The position numbers were made by a program, and so were the translations under genes. The notes under the pieces were generated by a model that saw only the letters and a program-made list of their open reading frames with translations, made no database searches and had not been told where the DNA came from. This document shows, one piece after another, positions 49,311-57,900 of a stretch of DNA of 64,000 bases. Origin of the DNA: DATBHM01 sp963772375 (GTDB lineage Bacteria > Actinomycetota > UBA4738 > JACQTL01); contig CAVYXG010000001.1 in the NCBI GenBank assembly GCA_963772375.1, positions 248,001 to 312,000 on the forward strand, in the 5' to 3' direction. The stretch's first letter is position 1. The number at the start of each line of letters is the position of its first letter.

Positions 49311-49664
49311 TTACTCGTCGTCCCCGTCGTCGAGGTCGTCCAGCCCGGCCAGCTCCTCGATCTCCGCGGTCTCGATCGCGACCGCCAGCGCCCGCACGAT
49401 GTTGCCGGTCGCCTCGGCCACGCGGGACGTCCCGACGATCGGTGCAACGGCCGTGAGCACTCCCTGCACCTTCTCGGGATCGACGTCCAGCTCGCTCGCC
49501 ACGCCGAGGTTCGCCATGTACGAGAACGGCGGGGCGCCGACCGCCACGAGGGCGGCGATCCGCACGAGCATCAATGTCTCCGCATCGAGGCTCGACGCCT
49601 CGAGGGATGCCGCGGTCATGACCGTCAGGAGGTCGAGGACCGGGGTGTCCATTTCCTCTGCCAT
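49311..49664 (-). CDS. Carboxymuconolactone decarboxylase-fold protein without redox cysteines
   Basis: A 117-residue all-helical protein resembling the CMD/AhpD fold (LDLLTVMTAASLEASSLDAE and TLMLVRIAALVAVGAPPFSY regions). AhpD-type CxxC and its His are absent, so a peroxidase role is unlikely. The C-terminus is strongly acidic. The ATG has AAAGGAG upstream, and a longer frame lacks a ribosome site. Copy C of the shared operator is 105 bases upstream, next to the divergent gene of a membrane protein. Confidence 0.6.
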   Translation of the reverse strand: MAEEMDTPVLDLLTVMTAASLEASSLDAETLMLVRIAALVAVGAPPFSYMANLGVASELDVDPEKVQGVLTAVAPIVGTSRVAEATGNIVRALAVAIETAEIEELAGLDDLDDGDDE

Positions 49665-49768
49665 CCGTGCTCCTTTCGTCGTGCGGCTCGACCCGGGCAG
49701 CTCCGTGGAGCCTCGGGCCCGTTGCGCCAAATATTCGTGTGAGCCTTCCTCCAGGACATCACACGCCT

Positions 49769-49804
49769 GGTGAATCACCCGGGTGATTCACCCAGTCCGG
49801 GTGA
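49769..49804. promoter_or_regulatory. Shared palindromic operator, copy C (composite)
   Basis: A perfect 24-base palindrome with half-site GGTGAATCACCC, followed by TCACCC-AGTCC-GGGTGA. The core ATCACC-CG-GGTGAT equals copy A, and the following dyad parallels copy B. An ATCAC...GGTGA pair also lies directly to the left. Confidence 0.7.
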
Positions 49805-49951
49805 CGACTGGGACGCTCGCGACTCGAATACTCGGGGCGTGACGGAGGCTTCCCTCGCGCCGGTTCGGCGGCCGTGCACCCCCGCGGCGCAGGCGCCGGC
49901 GTGTCCGCTCGGGACGCCCGCCGGCCGCGCCCGGACGGAGCGCGGTGCGAC

Positions 49952-50458
49952 GTGACCGCGGGGGTGAATCCCGGAGGCGTGATCGGAACGACCGCGTTCA
50001 CCGCCTGGTGGGTCTGGATCCCGATCGTGGTGGCCGCGGCGGCGGTCGTGTTCGTCATCATCAACCGGCAGCGCCAGCGGGCCCAGGCCGCCAGGGGCTG
50101 GCAATCGCGGGCGGCCGAGCTGTACACGCGCAGCGTGGCGCTGCACGACCGGCTGGCTCCGGCGCTCGCCGTCCGGCCGACGCTCTCGCCGGTGGCGATC
50201 GAACGCCTCGGGGACGCGGAGTTGATGGTGGGCGACGTGGCCGAGGCGGTGGCGAGCCTGGAGGTCGGTGCCCCGAACGAGTCCGCCCGGATCGCGACGA
50301 GCGACCTGGCGACGAGCCTCGGTTCGTTCCGGGAGGGGATCCACCTGCGGGTGCAGATGCCGGATTCGGCGGACGCGTGCCGGGTACTCTCCGGTCGGCT
50401 GCAGGACCTGGAGGAGTCCCTGGGGCGGTTCCGCCGGGTGGCGAGGAGCGCGCGGTGA
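49952..50458 (+). CDS. Single-pass membrane protein of unknown function
   Basis: A 168-residue protein. Residues ~17-37 (WWVWIPIVVAAAAVVFVII) form one transmembrane helix, then a basic segment NRQRQRAQ, and a helical cytoplasmic part to the end. No motif is recognised. The GTG start follows GGAGCG. A longer frame to 49874 would be low-complexity. Copy C of the operator lies about 150 bases upstream. The next gene, a PLDc_N-SHOCT protein, is 98 bases downstream. Confidence 0.62.
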   Translation: MTAGVNPGGVIGTTAFTAWWVWIPIVVAAAAVVFVIINRQRQRAQAARGWQSRAAELYTRSVALHDRLAPALAVRPTLSPVAIERLGDAELMVGDVAEAVASLEVGAPNESARIATSDLATSLGSFREGIHLRVQMPDSADACRVLSGRLQDLEESLGRFRRVARSAR

Positions 50459-50556
50459 TCGCGGCGCGGATCCATGGAGGCGACGTCGTGACGTGACCAG
50501 CTCGCGGCGGTGCCGCGACGACGTCGACGACCGATCAAGGAAAGGGGGAATCGCAC

Positions 50557-50937
50557 ATGCTGGCCGACTACTCGTTCGGCGACTTCCTATGGACGATGCT
50601 GGCGTTCTTCTTCTGGTTCATGTTCATCTGGATCTTCATCACGGTGTTCGCCGACATCTTCCGGCGCAACGACATCCACGGAGGGGCGAAGGCGGGATGG
50701 ATCATCCTGATCGTGATCCTTCCGTTCCTGGGCATCCTGATCTACATGATCGCCAGGCCCAAGATGACCGCGCAGGACAAGGAGATGATGGAACAGGCCC
50801 AGGCGGTGCAGGATCGCGTCGAGGGCTACTCTGCCGCCGACGAGATCGCCAAGCTCGCCAAGCTCCGCGACGCCGGGACGATCTCCGCCGAGGAGTACGA
50901 GGAGCTCAAGCGCCGGGCCATGATCCGGGTGGGGTGA
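50557..50937 (+). CDS. PLDc_N-SHOCT small membrane protein, second copy
   Basis: A 126-residue near-duplicate of the protein at 45.3-45.7 kb. From FFFWFMFIWIF to ARPKMT it differs at only a few positions, including an identical RRNDIHGGAKAG loop. The SHOCT region (SAADEIAKLAKLRDAGTISA) is more diverged. AAAGGGGGA precedes the ATG. It heads a group with a DUF6325-like and another SHOCT gene (43- and minus 4-base spacings). Both copies lie in the same regulatory module, so an ancient local duplication is likely. Confidence 0.82.
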   Translation: MLADYSFGDFLWTMLAFFFWFMFIWIFITVFADIFRRNDIHGGAKAGWIILIVILPFLGILIYMIARPKMTAQDKEMMEQAQAVQDRVEGYSAADEIAKLAKLRDAGTISAEEYEELKRRAMIRVG

Positions 50938-50980
50938 CCGGGGGCCCGCACTCGGAGGACACGAGGAAGGGAGGACGCAG

Positions 50981-51427
50981 ATGACGTTGGGACCCGTGGA
51001 GTACGTCGTACTGGCGTTCCCGGGCAACAAGTTCACGGGGAGGATCGCGCCCGCGCTGGCCGACCTCGTGGATGCGGGAACCATTCGCATCATGGACCTC
51101 GCGTTCGTGACCAAGGACGCAGACGGCAACGTGCTGGGGTATGAGCTGACCGACCTCGACGACGACGAGGCGAGGGCCTTCGACGGCGTCGGCGAGGGCG
51201 GTGCGGACCTCATCAGCGAGCAGGACCTGCACGACATCGGGGAGGAGCTCGAGCCGAACACCTCCGCCGCCATGCTGGTGTGGGAGAACGTGTGGTCGAC
51301 GAAGTTCGCCGAGGCGGTCCGCGAGGCCGACGGCGAGCTGCTCGACCACGATCGCATCCCGCACGAGGTGCTGCAGGCCGCGATCGACTGGGCGGCCGAG
51401 GCCGGGAAGGAGGAGAACGCCTCATGA
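50981..51427 (+). CDS. DUF6325/DUF1269-like protein
   Basis: A 148-residue protein resembling the DUF6325 group often seen beside SHOCT genes in actinobacteria (MTLGPVEYVVLAFPGNKFTG at the start, then IRIMDLAFVTKDADGNV and NTSAAMLVWENVW). It contains no transmembrane helix and no catalytic motif. GGAAGGGAGG is the ribosome site. Its stop overlaps the next ATG by four bases (ATGA), so it is coupled to the SHOCT protein. Function is unknown. Confidence 0.65.
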   Translation: MTLGPVEYVVLAFPGNKFTGRIAPALADLVDAGTIRIMDLAFVTKDADGNVLGYELTDLDDDEARAFDGVGEGGADLISEQDLHDIGEELEPNTSAAMLVWENVWSTKFAEAVREADGELLDHDRIPHEVLQAAIDWAAEAGKEENAS

Positions 51428-51771
51428 TGATGCGACGCAGGGGCCCGGGGCTCGTCCGCGGCGTGGCCCGCACGGCCGTGGTCGCCGGCACGGCCACCGC
51501 CGTGTCCGGGCGGGTCGCCAGGCGGCAGGCCGCGAAGTTCGACCAGAAGGACCAGGCCGCGTACGACGAGCAGCAGGCCCAGGAACCGCAGCAGGAGTAT
51601 CAGCAGCAGGCGGCTCCGCCACCGCCGGCCTATGCTGCGCCCGCGCCACCCGCCGAGACGGGGACCGACGAAGCGGTGGACGAGATCAAGAAGCTGGCGG
51701 AGCTCAAGGAGCAGGGGCTCCTGACGGACGAGGAGTTCGCGGCGAAGAAGAAGCAGATCCTCGGGATCTGA
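51424..51771 (+). CDS. SHOCT-domain protein
   Basis: A 115-residue protein. A basic N-terminus and short hydrophobic segment (RTAVVAGTATAVSGRVA) precede a Gln/Pro/Ala-rich linker. The C-terminus ends in EIKKLAELKEQGLLTDEEFA, a clear SHOCT motif. It overlaps the DUF6325-like gene, and the following MFS gene is 115 bases away with its own ribosome site. The N-terminal segment may be a weak membrane anchor. Confidence 0.75.
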   Translation: MMMRRRGPGLVRGVARTAVVAGTATAVSGRVARRQAAKFDQKDQAAYDEQQAQEPQQEYQQQAAPPPPAYAAPAPPAETGTDEAVDEIKKLAELKEQGLLTDEEFAAKKKQILGI

Positions 51772-51886
51772 TGCGAACCGACCGGGATGGAGAGCCTCGG
51801 GCCGGTCGGTCCGGGGCCCTCCGTCCGTCGCCGGCGGCGACCGCCCATCGGCGTCGCGCCGCGTCGCGACAAGGAGGGTCCGCCCC

Positions 51887-53530
51887 ATGAGCTCCGAGGC
51901 GCACGTCGAGGCCGCCGCGAAGGTGGGCAGCACGGTCCTGCTCACGTTGTGTGCCGCCCAGTTCCTGATGGCGCTCGACAGCTCCGTGATGAACGTCTCG
52001 ATCGCGACCGTCGCCGACGACCTGGACACGACGGTGACGGGGATCCAGAGCGCGATCGTGCTCTACACGCTGGTCATGGCCATGCTCATGGTCACCGGCG
52101 GCAAGATCGGCTCGATGATCGGGCGCAAGCGGGCCTTCGTGATCGGACTCGGCATCTACTGCACGGGGTCGCTGACGACAGCCCTGGCGCCGAACCTCGC
52201 CGTCCTGCTCCTCGGGTGGTCGCTCCTCGAGGGGATCGGTGCGGCGCTGATCATGCCCGCGATCGTGGCGCTTGTCGCCGGGAACTTCCCCGCCGAGGGC
52301 CGGCCCAAGGCCTATGGCCTCGTGGGGGCGTCGGCCGCCATCGCCATCGCAGTCGGGCCGCTCATCGGCGGGCTCGCCACCACGTACGCCTCGTGGAGGT
52401 GGGTGTTCGCTGGCGAGGTCGTCATCGGAGCGGGGATCTTCCTGTTCTCGCGGCGCGTCGCCGACGCGCCGGTCGAGACCCACTCCCACCTCGACCTGCT
52501 GGGCTCGGTGCTCTGGGCGCTCGGCATGGGCCTCGCGATCTTCGGCGTGCTCCGCTCGTCCGAGTGGGGATGGCTGCTGCCGGCCGACGGCGCGCCGTCC
52601 TGGCTCGGTCTGTCACCCGTGGCCTGGCTGATCATGGGGGGGCTCCTGTCCATCCGGCTGTTCATGGTGCACGTGCGCCACCTGGACGCGGCCGGACGCG
52701 AGCCGCTCGTCACCCCCTCGCTGTTAGCCAATCGGCAGATGACGGGCGGCCTCGTGATGTTCTTCTTCCAGTTCGTCGTGATGATGGGGATCTTCTACGT
52801 GATCCCCCTGTACCTGTCAGTGGCCCTCGGCCTCTCGGCGATCGACACGGGGCTCAAGATCACGCCGCTGTCCGTGACGATGCTGCTCGCCGCGGCGGGC
52901 ATCCCGAAGTACTTCCCCAAGACCTCGCCGAGGCGTGTCGTCGAGATCGGGCTCGTGGCCTCGATCGTGGGCATCGTGGTGCTGTTCGCCGCAATGGATG
53001 TGAACGCGAGCGCGGCGATCGTGACGGTACCGCTGCTGCTGATCGGGCTCGGCATGGGCGCGCTCGCCTCGCAGCTCGGGAGCGTCACCGTCTCGGCCGT
53101 CCCCGACGAACAGAGCCCCGAGGTCGGCGGCCTCCAGAACACGGCGTCGCAGTTCGGCGCGTCGCTCGGCACCGCCCTCGCCGGTTCGGTCCTGATCGCC
53201 TCGCTGACGGCGTCTTTCCTGAGCGGGATCACGCAGAACCCGGACGTCCCGAAGTCGGTCTCCTCCCAGGCCAGCGTGGAGCTCGAGAGCGGCGTGCCGT
53301 TCGTCTCGGATGCCCAGCTGAAGTCCGCGCTCGAGGACGCTGGGGTCGACCCGACGACCACCCAGGCCATCGTCGACGAGAACGAGCAGGCGAGGGTGGA
53401 CGGGCTCCGATCGGCGCTGGCGCTCCTCGCGATCATCGGGTTCATCGGGCTCTTCTTCACGAGACGGATCCCGACGCGACAACCCGGCGCGACGGCCGTT
53501 GCGGGGGCGCGCGGGCAGCCAGAGGCGTGA
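51887..53530 (+). CDS. MFS drug-efflux transporter (DHA2/EmrB type)
   Basis: A 547-residue multi-pass protein of the major facilitator superfamily, most like 14-helix DHA2 exporters. ALDSSVMNVSIATVADDL in helix 1 and the following motif GKIGSMIGRKRAFVIG (between helices 2 and 3) are diagnostic. Such proteins expel toxic compounds by proton antiport. AAGGAGGGTCCG precedes the ATG. It lies after the SHOCT cluster in the same direction. Whether it shares that transcript is uncertain. Confidence 0.9.
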   Translation: MSSEAHVEAAAKVGSTVLLTLCAAQFLMALDSSVMNVSIATVADDLDTTVTGIQSAIVLYTLVMAMLMVTGGKIGSMIGRKRAFVIGLGIYCTGSLTTALAPNLAVLLLGWSLLEGIGAALIMPAIVALVAGNFPAEGRPKAYGLVGASAAIAIAVGPLIGGLATTYASWRWVFAGEVVIGAGIFLFSRRVADAPVETHSHLDLLGSVLWALGMGLAIFGVLRSSEWGWLLPADGAPSWLGLSPVAWLIMGGLLSIRLFMVHVRHLDAAGREPLVTPSLLANRQMTGGLVMFFFQFVVMMGIFYVIPLYLSVALGLSAIDTGLKITPLSVTMLLAAAGIPKYFPKTSPRRVVEIGLVASIVGIVVLFAAMDVNASAAIVTVPLLLIGLGMGALASQLGSVTVSAVPDEQSPEVGGLQNTASQFGASLGTALAGSVLIASLTASFLSGITQNPDVPKSVSSQASVELESGVPFVSDAQLKSALEDAGVDPTTTQAIVDENEQARVDGLRSALALLAIIGFIGLFFTRRIPTRQPGATAVAGARGQPEA

Positions 53531-53573
53531 TGGCGCCGCTCACCGAACCTGCCCTGCCGTCGTCCGGAAAACG

Positions 53574-54179
53574 ATGAACGCGGGCCGCCGGCTGGTCCGC
53601 GCGATCGCAGGCAGCGCGCTGATCGCCGGCAGCCTCGCGGAGGTCCGCAAGCCGGGGGTCGCTCCGTGGGAGGAGGCGCTGTTCCGCCGGGCGAACGAGG
53701 CTCCGGACACCTGGCGGGTCCCCCTCTGGGTCGTGATGCAGGCCGGCACCCTCGGGACCGTTCCGGGCGCCGCGGCGGTCGCGGCCCTCGCCGGGCGGCG
53801 TCGGCTCGCGATGCGTCTGCTCGTCGGGGGCCTCCTCGCCTGGTACGGGGCGAAGGCGCTGAAGCCGGTCGGTGGCCGGGAGCGGCCGGGACAGGTGCTC
53901 GGGTCGTGCCGGATCCGCGAGGGTATCGCCGGCGACCTGGGGTGGGTATCGGGCCACGCGTGCGTCGCCACGACGTTGGCCCTGACCGTCGCCGACGAGC
54001 TGCCGGAGTGGGCCGCTCCGATCCTCGCCGGCGTCGTGGCGGCCGTCGGGTTCGGTCGCATGTACGTCGGCGCCCACCTCCCCCACGACCTGGTCGGCGG
54101 CACCGGGCTGGGGATGGTCATCTCCACGCTGCTCCCGCCCGGCACCCGCGGACCCGCGCAGGGCGAAGCCGCCGTCTAG
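53574..54179 (+). CDS. PAP2-family phosphatase
   Basis: A 201-residue membrane phosphatase of the PAP2 superfamily. The three motifs are visible: KPVGGRERPG (K-x6-RP), VSGHACV (SGH) and RMYVGAHLPHDL (R...H..D). It likely dephosphorylates a lipid pyrophosphate or phosphatidate. The ATG at MNAGRRLVRA gives a typical N-terminus. Its stop overlaps that of the convergent kinase gene within a shared CTAG. The kinase has a degenerate PAP2-like domain, so the two may act on related substrates. Confidence 0.85.
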   Translation: MNAGRRLVRAIAGSALIAGSLAEVRKPGVAPWEEALFRRANEAPDTWRVPLWVVMQAGTLGTVPGAAAVAALAGRRRLAMRLLVGGLLAWYGAKALKPVGGRERPGQVLGSCRIREGIAGDLGWVSGHACVATTLALTVADELPEWAAPILAGVVAAVGFGRMYVGAHLPHDLVGGTGLGMVISTLLPPGTRGPAQGEAAV

Positions 54180-55801
54180 GTCAGCCCGGCCCGCAGCGAG
54201 TCCACGAACAGGCCGACCAGGGCCAGCGTCCCCAGGAGCGCGAGTCCGATCGTGCCCAGCCGCCGGGCGCTCCATCGCTGGACCGAGATGGCCGGCCGGG
54301 TCGGGGCCAGCTCGCGGAGACGTTCCAGCAGCGGACGGCCGTCCGCCTTCATCCTCGCGGCGAGCTCGCTCGGGATCGTCGGACCCTGCGTCGCCGCGAG
54401 GCCCTCGGCGATCTCGTCCGGCGAGAACACGTCGGTGGCCCGCGCGTACACCCGGTCGGCGTCGGTGCGAAGGGCCAGCGTGAGCAGCATGTTCGCGAGG
54501 TCGACGGCCTGCCGCCAGGGTGACGGACGAACCTCCAGCGCCGAGACGTCGACCAGTTGCAGGTGGCCCTTCCGGACGAGAAGGTTGGCCGGCTTGACGT
54601 CCCGGTGCGCGACACCGACGTCCCAGAAGAGCCGCACCATCCGGATCCCCTCGTCGACGATCGTGTCGTCGATCTCGGAGTCGCCGAGGTTCTTGGACCC
54701 CTCGAAGAACTCCGTGACGATCATGTACTCGGCGTTCGGGGTCAGCTCCACCACGCCGTAGGTCGCCGCCACCGCGACGCCCTGGTCGTGCAGGAACCGC
54801 AGTGCGTAGTCTTCGGAGGTGGCCAGCCGGCGGACCGAGCCGATCGGCGTCTCGTCCTCGAGGTTGCCGTACAGGATGGTCCGCCCGATGCGGTACCACC
54901 GGTCCGCCCGGACGTGGCCGGTCGAGTAGATCTTGCCGAACACCCGCGTACCGTCCTCGAGCGTCATGCGCAGCGGCGACGATCCGCCCGACCCCTCGAG
55001 ACCGAACGGTTCCACCTTCGTGACGACGAGACCGAGCTGGTCGGCCATGGCCCCGACGACCGCCCGCCCCCGTTCGCCGGCGAGGTCGAGGTGGGCGGCC
55101 GCCTCGCTGCGCCGGTACCGGACCGGGAACCCGTCGCCCGGGGTCCACCACCGGAACGCCACCGCTGCTACGGCGGGAGCCAGCACGGCGGAGTACACCA
55201 TGGCGAACGGGTAGCCGGCCGCCAGGTACAGCCCGGCCAGGATGACCAACGCGACCACGACCGCGCTGATCCACAGCGCGATGCGCCGGGCCCGTCCGGC
55301 CGGGGCCAGCACGAAGCACGCCGAGAACGTCGTGATCGCGAGCGCGGACACCGGCCTGGACGGAAACGTGTACGTGGCCGTCACGAGCGAGGGGACGGGC
55401 GGCTTCGGCAGGGGGACGAACAGCGGCCGGCTCACCACCCAGTCGGTGACGACCAGCGTTCCGAGGAAGACCACCAGGTGCCGGATCCGGCCGACGACCA
55501 ACAGCACGGCGACGCAGGCCACTCTCAGGACCATCACCGCGGTGAACGACGTCAGCGCGTCGATCACCTTGGCCACGTCGGTCAAGGCCGCCGTTCGGAT
55601 GTCCGCGAACCTCGCGAGCAGGCCCTGCGCGGCGGTGACGACCGAGTCGGTCGACTGGGCCACGATCGCGATCGCCACCCCCACGACCAGCACGGCGACC
55701 AGGACCCACACCGCCGGCGCGATGGACACCGACCTCGGCAGCGGCGGAGGCTCACCCGAGGGGCGCCGCCGCCTGCCGGCGTGGACGGCCGCGGCGCTCA
55801 C
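54176..55801 (-). CDS. Membrane protein with degenerate PAP2-like region and protein-kinase-like domain
   Basis: A 541-residue protein. The N-terminal ~240 residues have several transmembrane helices. The stretch TFPSRPVSALAI resembles the PAP2 motif FPSGHxxxA, but the catalytic His is replaced by Pro. The C-terminal ~270 residues look like a protein-kinase fold: HRDVKPANLLV (about residue 400) is a catalytic loop, and LVDVSALEV stands where DFG is expected. RIO/ABC1-like or aminoglycoside-kinase-like activity is possible. A last transmembrane helix ends the chain. The GTG start overlaps the stop of the P450 gene (GTGA). Substrate is unknown. Confidence 0.68.
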   Translation of the reverse strand: MSAAAVHAGRRRRPSGEPPPLPRSVSIAPAVWVLVAVLVVGVAIAIVAQSTDSVVTAAQGLLARFADIRTAALTDVAKVIDALTSFTAVMVLRVACVAVLLVVGRIRHLVVFLGTLVVTDWVVSRPLFVPLPKPPVPSLVTATYTFPSRPVSALAITTFSACFVLAPAGRARRIALWISAVVVALVILAGLYLAAGYPFAMVYSAVLAPAVAAVAFRWWTPGDGFPVRYRRSEAAAHLDLAGERGRAVVGAMADQLGLVVTKVEPFGLEGSGGSSPLRMTLEDGTRVFGKIYSTGHVRADRWYRIGRTILYGNLEDETPIGSVRRLATSEDYALRFLHDQGVAVAATYGVVELTPNAEYMIVTEFFEGSKNLGDSEIDDTIVDEGIRMVRLFWDVGVAHRDVKPANLLVRKGHLQLVDVSALEVRPSPWRQAVDLANMLLTLALRTDADRVYARATDVFSPDEIAEGLAATQGPTIPSELAARMKADGRPLLERLRELAPTRPAISVQRWSARRLGTIGLALLGTLALVGLFVDSLRAGLT

Positions 55802-57114
55802 CCGGCCGCGACGGGCAACGACCGCAGCGCTCGCAGCGTCACCGTGTCGCGCCAGACGGGTTCGTCGGTGGCGAGTTCCAGCGAGCCGAACCGCCGCACG
55901 AGCGACGCGATCGCGGTTCCGCCCTCGATGCGCGCCAGCGGAGCGCCGAGGCAGAAGTGGATGCCGCCGCCGAACGCGAGGTGCCGGTTGTCGGCCCGAC
56001 CGAGGTCGAGCGCATCCGGCCGGTCGAACACGGACGGATCGCGATTGGCGGCTCCGACCAGGGCGACGACGTCCTGCCCGGCCTCGACGTGCTGCCCGGC
56101 GATCTCCGTGTCGCGCAGCACGAGGCGACCGGTGAGCTGGACCGGCGAGTCGTAGCGGAGCAGCTCCTCCCCTGCGCTTCGCATCAGGGCCGCGTCCCGG
56201 TGCAGCCGGACGTACTGGTCCGGGTTCCTGAGCAGGGCCAGCATGCCGTTCCCGATGAAGCTCGACGTCGTCTCGTGGCCGGCGACGAGGAGCAGGACGC
56301 ACGTCGCCACGAGCTCCTGCGGCGTCAGCTGTTGCCCTTCGTCCTCCGATTGGATGAGCCCCGACAACAGGTCCTCGCCGAGATGGCCCCGCCGGTCGGC
56401 GATGAGCTCGCGGAGGTACGCCCGGAACTCGGCCCCGGCCCGCTGGGCCCGGGCGAGCGCCTCCACCGACAGCATGGGGTCGAGCGTGTAGATGAGGTCG
56501 AGGGACCACCGCCGGAGCGCGTCCCGGTCCGCCCCGGGGACTCCCAGCATCTCCGAGATCACCGTTACCGGCAGCGGATAGGCCAGGTCGGCCACCACGT
56601 CGAACTCCCCCATCTCGGCCGCCCGGTCCAGCAGGTCACCGACCACCTCCCGGATCCTCGGCACCAGGCGTTCGACCGCCCGCGGCGTGAAGGCCTTGTT
56701 GGCGAGCCGTCGCAGCCGGTCGTGGTCGGGCGGGTCCAGGAACAGCATGGACGGCGTGAGCGCCCCCTCGTCGGGCTCCACGGGCAGGGCCCTGACGAAC
56801 TCCTCGTACACGGGCGAGTTCCTCCGGTCGCTCGACACATCGGCGTGGCGCAGGAGCGCGGCCACGTCCCGGTGCCGCGAGAGGATCCAGACGCCGGGGA
56901 ACGGCTGGTGCACCGGGTCCTCCTCCTGCAGCCGGCGGTACACGGGGTAGGGGTTGGCGTGGATCTCCGGCAGCCATGGATTGAAGATCAGGTCGGCCGG
57001 CGCGCCCGGCACCCCGTGCGTCGTCATGCGGGAGGCCGGGTGGATGGCGTTCGCCGATTCGAACTGGGGCGGCGACTCGGCTCCGGCGGCGGTCCGTTCC
57101 GGGTCCGCGGTCAC
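55798..57114 (-). CDS. Cytochrome P450
   Basis: A 438-residue P450. AGHETTSS (I helix), ELLRYDSP (ExxR), and FGGGIHFCLGAPLAR (heme-ligand Cys near residue 388) are complete. Relatives of this kind (CYP107-like) hydroxylate or epoxidise small molecules with partner ferredoxin, and none is in the window. Its start is 12 bases after the prcA stop, so it could be read from the pup-prcBA transcript. A later in-frame ATG at MTTHGVPGA is also possible. Its link to the proteasome is only positional. Confidence 0.92.
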   Translation of the reverse strand: MTADPERTAAGAESPPQFESANAIHPASRMTTHGVPGAPADLIFNPWLPEIHANPYPVYRRLQEEDPVHQPFPGVWILSRHRDVAALLRHADVSSDRRNSPVYEEFVRALPVEPDEGALTPSMLFLDPPDHDRLRRLANKAFTPRAVERLVPRIREVVGDLLDRAAEMGEFDVVADLAYPLPVTVISEMLGVPGADRDALRRWSLDLIYTLDPMLSVEALARAQRAGAEFRAYLRELIADRRGHLGEDLLSGLIQSEDEGQQLTPQELVATCVLLLVAGHETTSSFIGNGMLALLRNPDQYVRLHRDAALMRSAGEELLRYDSPVQLTGRLVLRDTEIAGQHVEAGQDVVALVGAANRDPSVFDRPDALDLGRADNRHLAFGGGIHFCLGAPLARIEGGTAIASLVRRFGSLELATDEPVWRDTVTLRALRSLPVAAG

Positions 57115-57126
57115 TCGGCGACCGAT

Positions 57127-57900
57127 CTATCCGCCGGCCGGGTCGGAGCCGTTCGAGCTGGGCGGCGCCTCGTCGACGTCCTCGGCGTCGGCGACGGGCG
57201 CGGTGGCGGGCGCGCCGTCCGCGAGGATCCCGGCGACCTCGTCGTCGCGGAGGCGACGGAACTTCCTGCGACGCGGCGAGGTCCGTTCCAGCACGGCCGC
57301 CTCGATGTCCTCGGCCGGGATCGGCCGCGATCCCCCGTCGGCGAGCGCGGTCACCGCGGCCCGGACGCCGGTCGCGAGGTCCCAGTCGGGCTGGTAGCCC
57401 TCGCGCAGATGGCCCGTGAGCTCCTCGGACAAGCCGCCGATCCCGACGAACCCGTGCTCGTCGGTGACGCTGCCGTCGAACAGCACGTGGAAGATCTCGT
57501 TCTCCTCAGGCGTGTCACCGACCTGGGCCACCAGCAGTTCGACCTCGTACGGCTTCATCTGCTGGGTGAAGATGGCCGACAGCGACTGCGAGTACGCGTT
57601 GGCCAGGGCCTTCGCGCTGACGTCCTCGCGGCCGTACGAGTAGCCGCGGATGTCGGCGAGCCGGATGCCGGCGATGCGGAGGTCCTCGAACTCGCTGTAC
57701 TTGCCGACAGCGGCGAACGCGATGCGATCGTAGATCTCGCTGACCTTGTGCAGCGTCGCCGATGGGTTCTCCGCGATGAACAGCACCCCGTCGGCGTATT
57801 CCAGGGCGGCCACCGACCGGCCGCGGGCGATGCCCTTGCGGGCGTACTCCGAGCGGTCCTTCATGAGCTGCTCGGGCGGGACGTACGGCTGGAAGGACAT
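57127..57900 (-). CDS. prcA: Proteasome alpha subunit
   Basis: Forms the outer rings and gate of the 20S core. The 257 residues begin MSFQPYVPPEQLMKDRSEYA followed by ARKGIARGRSVAA, the usual N-terminus. GIRLADIRGYSYGRE and FTQQMKPYEVELLVAQVG are typical. The C-terminal tail (about 35 residues) is acidic and Pro/Ser-rich. The ATG overlaps the prcB stop (TGATG). The next gene is a P450, unlike M. tuberculosis where pafA lies further along. Confidence 0.95.
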   Translation of the reverse strand: MSFQPYVPPEQLMKDRSEYARKGIARGRSVAALEYADGVLFIAENPSATLHKVSEIYDRIAFAAVGKYSEFEDLRIAGIRLADIRGYSYGREDVSAKALANAYSQSLSAIFTQQMKPYEVELLVAQVGDTPEENEIFHVLFDGSVTDEHGFVGIGGLSEELTGHLREGYQPDWDLATGVRAAVTALADGGSRPIPAEDIEAAVLERTSPRRRKFRRLRDDEVAGILADGAPATAPVADAEDVDEAPPSSNGSDPAGG

